Assembly: GCA_012515365.1 (NCBI GenBank)
Contig: JAAYYM010000184.1
Coordinates: forward strand, 1 to 5,463
Direction of reading: 5' to 3'
Length of the DNA stretch: 5,463 nucleotides
From: Clostridia bacterium
GTDB taxonomy: Bacteria > Bacillota_A > Clostridia > Lachnospirales > Lachnospiraceae
In this document: piece after piece, positions 1 to 5,463 of the stretch
Numbering within the stretch: the first letter of the stretch is position 1
Layout of the letters: every line of letters starts with the position of its first letter
The notes under the pieces: model-generated
Told to the model about the DNA's origin: nothing
Database searches by the model: none
Seen by the model: the letters and a program-made list of their open reading frames with translations, nothing else
Position numbers and translations under genes: made by a program

Positions 1-173
1 AAGAGTCTGCTGTTATATCATCTATGAGAGGATTGGTTGTACTTCTGATCTGCATCATTGTTTTGCCAATCTTATTTGGAATGACCGGGATCTGGCTTGC
101 AGCACCGGTGACAGAATTACTTACCCTGTTCATAACAGTTACATTTATCAGTAAAGATAAACAAATTATCTAA
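1..173 (+). CDS. C-terminal end of a MATE-family efflux transporter (partial)
   Basis: An open frame enters from the left edge (first full codon at 3) and stops at TAA 171-173, giving 56 complete residues. The peptide has two hydrophobic stretches: RGLVVLLICIIVLPILFG, then, after a short MTG turn, a segment starting IWLAAPVTELLTLFITV. It ends in a short charged tail, SKDKQII. The pattern of a helix ending in LFG, a G-I/V-W-L-A-x-P-V-x-E-L-L-T motif and a final helix is how I know the last two helices of MATE (multi-antimicrobial extrusion, NorM/DinF-like) proteins to look. These export drugs or metabolites using a Na+ or H+ gradient. Only the end of the gene is visible, so substrate and subfamily cannot be judged. 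Another polytopic transporter is the alternative. Confidence 0.72.
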   Translation, partial: ESAVISSMRGLVVLLICIIVLPILFGMTGIWLAAPVTELLTLFITVTFISKDKQII

Positions 174-177
174 ATTG

Positions 178-206
178 TTTACAAATTGTTCATTTTAAAT
201 CATTAT
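178..206 (+). promoter_or_regulatory. Candidate sigma-A promoter of the DUF3810 gene
   Basis: TTTACA at 178-183 (5 of 6 to TTGACA) is followed after 17 bp by CATTAT at 201-206 (4 of 6 to TATAAT). Transcription would start near 213, inside the palindrome at 207-238, and about 80 bases before the ATG at 291. The whole gap is so AT-rich that chance matches to a -10 box are common, so this is only a plausible placement. Confidence 0.35.
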
Positions 207-238
207 TATTTAATATTTTAGTGCTAAAATATTAAATA
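207..238. promoter_or_regulatory. Perfect AT-rich palindrome, possible repressor operator
   Basis: The arms TATTTAATATTTTA (207-220) and TAAAATATTAAATA (225-238) are exact reverse complements around a 4-base centre, GTGC. It lies 33 bases after the MATE stop and 52 bases before the DUF3810 start, directly downstream of the candidate -10 box. A bound dimer here would block transcription start. The stem has no G or C and no T-run follows, so it is a poor rho-independent terminator for the upstream gene. The identity of any binding protein is unknown; a MarR- or TetR-like dimer is a guess from symmetry alone. Confidence 0.45.
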
Positions 239-275
239 GTGAAATAATCCAAAACGAAGCTGCAACATGAGTGTA

Positions 276-284
276 AGAGAGGGA
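276..284 (+). promoter_or_regulatory. Ribosome binding site deciding the DUF3810 start
   Basis: AGAGAGGGA lies 7 bases (from the last G of the GGG) before ATG 291. It overlaps the reading frame that would begin at ATG 267, and so favours the downstream start. Confidence 0.65.
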
Positions 285-290
285 TTGCGA

Positions 291-1484
291 ATGAACAAAA
301 AGAACTTTTTTGCAATGTTTATCGTATTGTTGATCACCGTTATACTGAATATAGTAGCATGGAATGATCCCGCTTTTTGTGATGGATATGCAGCATTTGT
401 TTTGCCGCTTTGGATTAACAGCTTTGGCAGGCTTTGTGGAATGTTTTCGTTCTCTGTTGGAGAATGCATGATCGTAACAGGTGTTATACTGGCAGTACTT
501 GCTGTCGTATTAGGACTTGTTACGGTCATTTTTTTATTAATTCCGGGACTCAGAAAAAGAACAAGGGGATTTCGCATTTTTTGTGAGAAGTATTATTTGG
601 CAATGTCATGGATTTTGATTGGCGTATTTACAGTGTTGACACTCAATTGTTTCATCTTGTATCATACATCCGACTTTTCGGATAAATATCAATTGACGGG
701 AAAAGAAGAATATACATTTGAAGAATTATGCTTATTACGTGAGCAGGTTGTGGCTACAGTCAATACGTTGGCAAAAGAGGTACCAAGAGATGAGAATGGA
801 CAGATTGTGTATCCTGAAAATATGGAAGAGACAGCGATTTTAAGTATGCAGAAGCTGGGTGAACGCTATGATCTGCTAAAGGGATATTATCCAGAGCCGA
901 AACCTCTGGCTGCATCGGGCTTTTTTAGTCAGCAGAATATGAAAGGATATTTCTTTCCGTTTTCCATGGAGGCAAATTATAATGCTCTTATGAATGAAAT
1001 ACATAGACCTGCTACGATGTGTCATGAGCTGGCTCATCTTAAGGGATTTATCCAGGAAGATGAGGCAAATCTGATCAGTTATCTGGCTTGTACACAGTCA
1101 GATGATATCGTATTTCAGTACAGCGGTTACTTAAGTATTTTAAACTATATCGATAATGATTTTTATGCTGCTGTGGGCAGCAACAAAGCAGTATACAAGA
1201 CATATCCGGCTATCAGCAAACAGGTGAAAAAGGATAATACATTTCTTCATAAGGAGACATGGGCTGCTGTGGAGAAAAAAGCTGTCATTCAGACGCAGGT
1301 GGTCAGCCAGGCATCTCAGACCTTTGTCGAGAAGAATCTTGTAATGAATGGTGTTACAGAAGGCACACTCAGCTATGCCAATGTGGTAGGGCTTTTGCTA
1401 GATTATTATTATCAAAATGATCCTATTACAGAACCTGTGGAATATCTGGCCTCAGATACAGATCTGGTGATAGGCGAAAACTAA
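291..1484 (+). CDS. DUF3810-family membrane protein with zinc-peptidase-like HELAH motif
   Basis: The 397-residue protein matches what I know of the DUF3810 family, which has no established function. Seen directly: three hydrophobic helices at about 6-24, 58-84 and 102-123; the segment SFGRLCGMFSFSVGE before helix 2; then a soluble region of about 270 residues. That region holds HELAH at 245-249, followed by GFIQEDEAN with E258. HExxH plus a downstream glutamate is the zinc-ligand arrangement of gluzincin-type metallopeptidases, so a membrane-anchored peptidase is the reasonable inference, with no known substrate. The C-terminal MNGVTEGTLSYANVVGLLLD stretch also fits the family. I chose ATG 291 because AGAGAGGGA (276-284) sits 7 bases upstream. 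An in-frame ATG at 267 would add 8 residues but has no good ribosome binding site. The gene stands alone between a MATE gene and a two-component operon, and nothing links it functionally to either. Confidence 0.85.
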   Translation: MNKKNFFAMFIVLLITVILNIVAWNDPAFCDGYAAFVLPLWINSFGRLCGMFSFSVGECMIVTGVILAVLAVVLGLVTVIFLLIPGLRKRTRGFRIFCEKYYLAMSWILIGVFTVLTLNCFILYHTSDFSDKYQLTGKEEYTFEELCLLREQVVATVNTLAKEVPRDENGQIVYPENMEETAILSMQKLGERYDLLKGYYPEPKPLAASGFFSQQNMKGYFFPFSMEANYNALMNEIHRPATMCHELAHLKGFIQEDEANLISYLACTQSDDIVFQYSGYLSILNYIDNDFYAAVGSNKAVYKTYPAISKQVKKDNTFLHKETWAAVEKKAVIQTQVVSQASQTFVEKNLVMNGVTEGTLSYANVVGLLLDYYYQNDPITEPVEYLASDTDLVIGEN

Positions 1485-1497
1485 ATAATGGATGTAT

Positions 1498-1584
1498 GTC
1501 TGTTAATTTGATTAAAAAGCCTGTTGAATCGTGAAGTGGTATGCTCACGTTTTCAACAGGCTTAACTAAATCAATTTAACAGAC
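1498..1584. terminator. 87-nt long imperfect hairpin, probable terminator or small repeat element
   Basis: Three nested stems are visible. The outer stem 1498-1513 / 1569-1584 pairs 15 of 16 positions (one T-T mismatch). The middle stem 1517-1528 / 1552-1563 is 12 perfect pairs (AAGCCTGTTGAA with TTCAACAGGCTT). The tip 1530-1534 / 1545-1549 is 5 pairs (CGTGA with TCACG) around a 10-base loop. On the + strand the outer stem is followed by TTTTAAATTT, which could end transcription of the DUF3810 gene 13 bases upstream. Read on the - strand, the middle stem is followed by TTTTTAAT, a better terminator tail, although no - strand gene is visible. The nested structure is larger than an ordinary terminator, so a short palindromic repeat element is an alternative. 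Confidence 0.5.
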
Positions 1585-1599
1585 TTTTAAATTTGATGG

Positions 1600-1628
1600 T
1601 TGACAAGCAGGTTTAGTTTGGTTAGTTT
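1600..1628 (+). promoter_or_regulatory. Candidate promoter of the two-component operon
   Basis: A consensus -35 box TTGACA (1600-1605) is followed after 17 bp by the weak TAGTTT (1623-1628, 3 of 6). A good -35 with a poor -10 is compatible with a weak or activator-dependent promoter. The spacer and -10 contain two copies of TTAGTTT at 1613-1619 and 1622-1628, 9 bases apart. The start would fall near 1635, about 44 bases before the kinase start codon. Confidence 0.38.
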
Positions 1629-1666
1629 AGTAGTAGTCGCAAAATGACTGATTGCTTTGAAGAACC

Positions 1667-1671
1667 AGGAG
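1667..1671 (+). promoter_or_regulatory. Ribosome binding site supporting a GTG start
   Basis: AGGAG lies 7 bases before GTG 1679. This spacing is what supports a non-ATG start for the kinase, since no ATG lies near it in the same frame. Confidence 0.7.
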
Positions 1672-1678
1672 TGAAAAG

Positions 1679-3472
1679 GTGCAGAAGATAAAAAGAATCC
1701 TAAATAGAATCAGCGATTTACTGAATGATTTTAGTGTCAGAAAGAAATTAATGATACTATATATTTGTTGTGTTTTAATTCCTTTGATTGCGACTGATAG
1801 TGTGGTGATGCTCATTTTGGTTCAGGGCGAGCAGTCAGAAAACAATTTCGAAATGGCGAATATTGCCAGTGCGGTGGAATATAATCTTTCGTTTTCATTG
1901 GAAGAAGCGGTCACGATGACAAATAATATCTATAAAAACCGCAAAATCAATGAATTCCTTGAACGACAATATGATTCGGATTTGGATTTCTTTCTGGCAG
2001 GACGAGAATTTGTCAATGACTCGTTCTATGCAAGCAGTGTCGGATCGAGCAGTTTAAATATCGTCATGTATACAGATAATGAAACATTTATTAACGGTGG
2101 TCATTTCTGTCGTTTATCTGATGCAAGAAAAACGCCGTGGTATCAAAAACTGCAGCAGTCAGATCATGATATGATTTTGTATTTTTACTATACAGGGTAT
2201 CAGGATCCCTCTGCGACATCACAAAAAAAGATCTCACTTATCAGAAAATTGAACTATTATAAGGACAGTACCTGTGAAAAAATCGTAAAGGTAGACTTTG
2301 ACTATGGTACTCTGGTCAGACAGCTGACGAATATGAAATACAGGATGCCGGTATATGTGTGCAGCAATAACAGGATTCTTTATTCTAATGATGGACATTC
2401 TGCAAATACGAAGAATTTCGAGCATCTGACAGGAAAAGAGAAAATAGGATATGTGAGTGATCAAAGTGTATATGGAGAAAACATACGGATCTTGGTCATG
2501 AAGCCTGAAAACTCGATCATGCAGCAGATATGGAAACACTTCCCCATGATTTTGCTTATGATAGCGGTTAATATTTTGCTGCCGTGGCTTCTTACATATA
2601 TCATTAACCGTTCTTTTACGAAGAGACTCGCAGTGATTGACAGCGCATTTGATCAGGTAGAAGCAGAAAGTCTTAAGGAAATCGAATATGTACAAGGAAA
2701 AGATGAAATCGGTAATCTGATGCAAAATTATAATCGAATGGTGCGACGGTCACAGGAGCTGATCAAGACTGTTTATAAAGATCGTCTGGAGCGTCAGGAG
2801 ATGGATATAGCCAGACAAAAGGCAGAGTTAATGGCTCTGCATAGTCAGATTAATCCGCATTTTCTGTTTAATGTACTGGAGGGCATTCGTATGCACAGTA
2901 TACTAAAGAAAGAAGATGAAACAGCGGGAATGATCGAGCGTTTGGCGATTTTAGAGCGTCAAAATGTAAACTGGAGCGCAGATGACATTCCGATTAAGGA
3001 AGAGCTTCATTTTATCGGTGCTTATCTGGATCTTCAAAAGTACCGGTTTGGTGACAGATTATCTTATGAGATTTCGGTGGAGTCAGACTGCTATGACTAT
3101 ACGATTCCAAAACTGACACTGGTAACGTTTGTAGAAAACGCGTGTGTACATGGAATAGAGAAGAAATCCGCACATTGCTGGATCTATGTGCGAATCTATA
3201 GAAAAAACAACTATCTTTGTCTGGAAATCGAAGACACGGGAAATGGTATCTCGGAAGAAGAGGTTGTCCGACTGAATGAGAAGATGCGTGAGTGCAGCAT
3301 CAAAACATTAATGGAAAATGAACATGTCGGAATCATCAATGCCTGCCTGCGATTAAAGATGACGACAAAGGGAAATGCCGAGTTTGAGCTAGAGAGTGAA
3401 GAGGAAATCGGTACATTTATGTTGATCAAAATCGCAGAGACTGCTTTGCAAATTAAGAAACCGGAGGAATAA
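1679..3472 (+). CDS. YesM/LytS-type sensor histidine kinase
   Basis: This 597-residue membrane kinase phosphorylates itself in response to an outside signal and passes the phosphate to the response regulator encoded next. Order of parts: a short basic N-terminus; helix 1 at about 24-49; an extracellular domain of about 235 residues, probably Cache-like (note TPWYQKLQQSD); helix 2 at about 288-309; and a HAMP linker ending in the KDEIGNLMQNYNRMV signature (D342). The His_kinase domain has the phosphoacceptor H394 in HSQINPHFLFN. The ATP-binding domain follows, with N box FVENACVHGIE (N487), DTGNGI (D519) and a divergent second glycine box HVGIIN (G551). Length and order are typical of YesM-like kinases, which in Firmicutes commonly sit beside sugar ABC transporters. 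The start is GTG with AGGAG 7 bases upstream. The stop lies 3 bases before the regulator's ATG, so the two are co-transcribed. The ligand cannot be read from the sequence; a carbohydrate is inferred from the neighbours. Confidence 0.95.
   Translation: MQKIKRILNRISDLLNDFSVRKKLMILYICCVLIPLIATDSVVMLILVQGEQSENNFEMANIASAVEYNLSFSLEEAVTMTNNIYKNRKINEFLERQYDSDLDFFLAGREFVNDSFYASSVGSSSLNIVMYTDNETFINGGHFCRLSDARKTPWYQKLQQSDHDMILYFYYTGYQDPSATSQKKISLIRKLNYYKDSTCEKIVKVDFDYGTLVRQLTNMKYRMPVYVCSNNRILYSNDGHSANTKNFEHLTGKEKIGYVSDQSVYGENIRILVMKPENSIMQQIWKHFPMILLMIAVNILLPWLLTYIINRSFTKRLAVIDSAFDQVEAESLKEIEYVQGKDEIGNLMQNYNRMVRRSQELIKTVYKDRLERQEMDIARQKAELMALHSQINPHFLFNVLEGIRMHSILKKEDETAGMIERLAILERQNVNWSADDIPIKEELHFIGAYLDLQKYRFGDRLSYEISVESDCYDYTIPKLTLVTFVENACVHGIEKKSAHCWIYVRIYRKNNYLCLEIEDTGNGISEEEVVRLNEKMRECSIKTLMENEHVGIINACLRLKMTTKGNAEFELESEEEIGTFMLIKIAETALQIKKPEE
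3463..3467 (+). promoter_or_regulatory. Ribosome binding site inside the kinase 3' end
   Basis: GGAGG lies within the last codons of the kinase and 8 bases before ATG 3476 of the regulator. The placement suggests translational coupling of the pair. Confidence 0.75.
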
Positions 3473-3475
3473 GTA

Positions 3476-5068
3476 ATGAAAATGAAGCTGATGCTGGTTG
3501 ATGACGAAACCTTTATTTTGCAGGGATTAAGTGTGCTGATCAATTGGGAAGCTGAGGGATATGAGATCGTAAAGATGGCATCAAATGGAAAAGAGGCATA
3601 TGATTATCTGAAGGAAAATGAGGTGGATCTGATCCTTGCAGATATCAGAATGCCTGTTATGACCGGCTTGGAGCTGCTAGAGGCAATTCGGACGGAGCAC
3701 ATCTCGGATGCATATTTTGTGATCTTAAGTGGCTATAGTGACTTTAAGTATGCGCAACAGGCAATTCGATTTGAATGCATGGATTATATCTTAAAACCTG
3801 TGCAAAAGGATGTACTACTAGAAGTCCTGCATAAAGCGAGCAGCCAGAAGGAGCTTGCAGATCAAGAGGAATCTGTCAATGAAGAAGTCAGACAGGCGAT
3901 GTTCATACAAAATTTGGTTCCGCTGATGCGTGGAAAATATGAACAGAATCATATCGATTATGTGCGTGAGCATATGCGTCTGTCAAAGGGAATCAGATAT
4001 ATCCACTTAAGCATTGATTCCATTGCTGTTCTTGAGGAATTATCGGATGAAGAAATCCTCAGGCTGCGTGAGAAAATCTATCAGAACTGCAGGAATTTTC
4101 TAGAACGTGATGCCGATCACTGTCTGAAGGATCTGATGGGACTGGAAGAGGAATATGAACTGGGATTTATTTATTGTGACTATATGGCAGAAGTCAAAAA
4201 TATCACAAAGGAAGAATTTCTGGAGGAATTGAGTAAAGAGGCAGGGAAGGAAATAGAGGTGCCGGTAGCACTTTTGGTAGGAAAGCAGGTCGAGGACATT
4301 ACTAAGATTTCGCGTTCATATAGCACAGCATGTGTGTTACGTTCCTTTCATGGTTTTCAGAATAAAAAAAATATCTATTACTATGATGAGGAGATTCATG
4401 TTACAGGCAATAAGGTTTCACTTTGCAAGCAGAGTCTAGATCAGCTGATCACAGCAATTGAACAAAATAACCGTGATGAAATCAATAAAAGCGTCGATGC
4501 GCTATATCAGGAAATGGAAATCAGTGGAATGAAGAAGGAATCAGTTTCCATGAACATCAATTATCTTCTGTTTCAATTGATCCATCTTGCGGTGGAACAG
4601 GATGAGTCGATTAACCAAGAAGAGGTTATGCTTTATATCAGCGAAAATGTTTTTGATGCTGGGATCAGCAGAGGAGACAGAGCGCATCTTCGTCGATTTG
4701 CCTATGAGTATGCAGATTATCTGATACAGGTCAGAAAAAATGTATCAAGGGGCGTACTGTTGGAGATTGAAAAGGAGATCAAAGAGCATTTTGCAGATAA
4801 CCTGACGTTGCGGGAATTAAGCAAGAAATATTTTATCAACAGTTCCTATCTAGGGCAGCTTTTCAGAAAGAAATACGGACAATCCTTTAAAGATTACCTG
4901 TGTAATTATAGAATTAATGAGGCTGCACAGTATCTGTTAAAGACTGACGATAAGATCAGCCGGATCGCGGAGCAGGTCGGATATCATGATACAGACTACT
5001 TTATCAGCCGCTTTATCGAACAGAAGGGATGCACGCCTGCCAGATACCGGAGAAACTCTAGACCATGA
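3476..5068 (+). CDS. YesN-type response regulator with AraC DNA-binding domain
   Basis: The 530-residue cytoplasmic regulator is the partner of the upstream kinase. The N-terminal receiver domain (about 4-120) has the full active site: D9 and D10 in LMLVDDE, phosphoacceptor D56 in LADIRMP, S85 in VILSGYSDF and K107 in ILKPVQ. The C-terminal AraC/XylS domain (about 428-527) has two helix-turn-helix units: one from L443 (LTLRELSKKYFINSSYLGQL) and one from K493 (KISRIAEQVGYHDTDYFISR), with G502-Y503 and the closing GCTPARYRR (T520, P521). The middle, about 120-425, is acidic and mostly helical in character, and I recognise no named domain in it; long linkers of this kind are usual in YesN proteins. 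It probably activates nearby sugar-uptake genes when phosphorylated, with the lipoprotein gene just downstream as first candidate. Its last codons form the left arm of the terminator, and its stop codon lies in the loop. Confidence 0.95.
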   Translation: MKMKLMLVDDETFILQGLSVLINWEAEGYEIVKMASNGKEAYDYLKENEVDLILADIRMPVMTGLELLEAIRTEHISDAYFVILSGYSDFKYAQQAIRFECMDYILKPVQKDVLLEVLHKASSQKELADQEESVNEEVRQAMFIQNLVPLMRGKYEQNHIDYVREHMRLSKGIRYIHLSIDSIAVLEELSDEEILRLREKIYQNCRNFLERDADHCLKDLMGLEEEYELGFIYCDYMAEVKNITKEEFLEELSKEAGKEIEVPVALLVGKQVEDITKISRSYSTACVLRSFHGFQNKKNIYYYDEEIHVTGNKVSLCKQSLDQLITAIEQNNRDEINKSVDALYQEMEISGMKKESVSMNINYLLFQLIHLAVEQDESINQEEVMLYISENVFDAGISRGDRAHLRRFAYEYADYLIQVRKNVSRGVLLEIEKEIKEHFADNLTLRELSKKYFINSSYLGQLFRKKYGQSFKDYLCNYRINEAAQYLLKTDDKISRIAEQVGYHDTDYFISRFIEQKGCTPARYRRNSRP

Positions 5069-5091
5069 CCTAGAGTTTCTCCGGTTTTTTT
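5046..5091 (+). terminator. Rho-independent terminator of the two-component operon
   Basis: A perfect 16-bp stem pairs ACCGGAGAAACTCTAG (5046-5061) with CTAGAGTTTCTCCGGT (5070-5085) around an 8-base loop. A run of seven T follows at 5085-5091. The left arm encodes the end of the regulator (codons for RRNSR), and the TGA stop (5066-5068) lies in the loop. It separates the regulator operon from the lipoprotein gene, which therefore needs its own promoter. Confidence 0.93.
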
Positions 5092-5105
5092 GTGGAATTA
5101 TTCCG

Positions 5106-5134
5106 GTTACAAATGAGTGCAAAATTAGTAGAAT
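5106..5134 (+). promoter_or_regulatory. Candidate promoter of the sugar-binding lipoprotein gene
   Basis: GTTACA (5106-5111, 4 of 6) and TAGAAT (5129-5134, 5 of 6) are 17 bp apart. The predicted start near 5141 leaves a leader of about 30 bases before ATG 5172. The weak -35 box fits a promoter that needs an activator. The palindrome GGAATTATTCC (5094-5104) sits immediately upstream of the -35 box. Confidence 0.5.
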
Positions 5135-5171
5135 AATTGTATCAGTTAAAACTAGTAAAGGGAGGTTTATT

Positions 5172-5463
5172 ATGAAGTTAAGAAAAATCACAGCATTATT
5201 AACTTGTACAGTAATGGCAGCATCTATGCTTGCCGGATGTGCAGGAGGATCCACAACAACAGCACCAGCTGCTGATGCAGGCACAGAAGGTGAAGCTGCT
5301 GAAGCAACAACAGAAGCATCAAATGGAGAAATTATTGAGTTTGATGCGTTTTTTGCTATGCCGGCAACTGTTGAAAGAAACGAGCAGAACGATGTTCGCG
5401 AAATTATCGCAGAAAAAGTTGGAGCAAAGGTTAAAGAAACATGGTTAACAGGACAGACTGATG
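5172..5463 (+). CDS. Sugar ABC transporter substrate-binding lipoprotein (partial, N-terminus)
   Basis: The frame runs off the right edge after 97 full codons with no stop. ATG 5172 is preceded by AAAGGGAGG (5157-5165) at 6 bases. Residues 1-23 form a lipoprotein signal peptide: basic MKLRK, a hydrophobic core, and lipobox LAGC with the lipidated C23. Residues 24-50 are a low-complexity linker rich in Ala, Thr, Gly and Glu, usual for surface lipoproteins of Clostridia. The mature domain begins at about 52 with EIIEFDAFFAMPATVERN, then NDVREIIAEKVGAKVKETWL. That opening strand followed by a helix and 'VGAKVKE' resembles the start of family 1 extracellular solute-binding proteins of the LplA/YtcQ type, which deliver oligosaccharides to an ABC importer. 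Permease genes would be expected downstream but lie outside the window. Its place after a YesM/YesN pair supports the assignment. The ligand cannot be told from what is visible. Confidence 0.83.
   Translation, partial: MKLRKITALLTCTVMAASMLAGCAGGSTTTAPAADAGTEGEAAEATTEASNGEIIEFDAFFAMPATVERNEQNDVREIIAEKVGAKVKETWLTGQTD

Noticed and set aside
217..229. Similarity of TTTAGTGCTAAAA to a CIRCE (HrcA) half-site
   Set aside because: CIRCE needs two 9-base arms (TTAGCACTC and GAGTGCTAA) separated by 9 bases. Only part of one arm is present, and DUF3810 is not a chaperone gene.
267..290. An earlier in-frame ATG for the DUF3810 gene
   Set aside because: It lacks a good ribosome binding site, and the extra 8 residues contain the DNA that serves as the ribosome binding site for ATG 291.
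224..577. A 117-codon - strand open frame over the start of the DUF3810 gene
   Set aside because: It is opposite a recognised family protein and has no domain signature.
2234..2725. A 163-codon open frame on the - strand inside the kinase gene
   Set aside because: It lies wholly within a well-supported kinase frame with conserved motifs, and its translation shows no recognisable domain. It is a shadow of the real gene.
4937..5284. A 115-codon - strand open frame across the regulator end and lipoprotein start
   Set aside because: It crosses the terminator, the promoter region and two supported genes on the other strand, and has no recognisable product.
5230..5448. A 72-codon + strand open frame, glutamine- and lysine-rich
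   Set aside because: It overlaps the lipoprotein gene in another frame. The Gln/Lys richness comes from reading the Ala/Thr/Glu-rich linker codons out of frame, and the lipoprotein frame has the signal peptide and ribosome binding site.

Overview
The window looks like chromosomal DNA from a low-to-moderate-GC Gram-positive Clostridia, most likely Lachnospiraceae. The reasons are the AT-rich codon use, strong AGGAGG-type ribosome binding sites, a YesM/YesN-type two-component pair, a Lachnospiraceae-like sugar-binding lipoprotein and the style of the rho-independent terminator. The genus cannot be fixed from the sequence alone. All genes read on the + strand.

Layout: (1) Positions 1-173 hold the last 56 codons of a membrane protein that resembles the C-terminus of a MATE-family efflux transporter. 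(2) Positions 174-290 are a very AT-rich gap with a perfect 14-bp-arm palindrome overlapping a plausible promoter. (3) Positions 291-1484 encode a DUF3810-type membrane protein with three N-terminal helices and a HELAH zinc-peptidase-like motif. (4) Positions 1485-1678 carry an 87-nt imperfect hairpin and then a TTGACA promoter candidate. (5) Positions 1679-3472 and 3476-5068 form a tight operon of sensor histidine kinase and AraC-type response regulator, 3 bases apart. It ends in a strong terminator whose left arm is made of the regulator's last codons. (6) From 5172 to the window edge is the start of an extracellular sugar-binding lipoprotein with its own well-placed promoter candidate.

How the genes likely work together: the kinase has an extracellular sensing domain between two membrane helices. 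It would phosphorylate the receiver domain of the AraC-type regulator, which would then control nearby carbohydrate-uptake genes. The adjacent solute-binding lipoprotein, probably the first gene of an ABC sugar importer continuing past the window, is the obvious candidate target. The MATE and DUF3810 genes show no evident functional link to this module.

Nothing here clearly amounts to a new biological system. The items most worth a second look are the AT-rich palindrome, the 87-nt hairpin, the terminator nested in the regulator's 3' end, and the uncharacterised DUF3810 protein.
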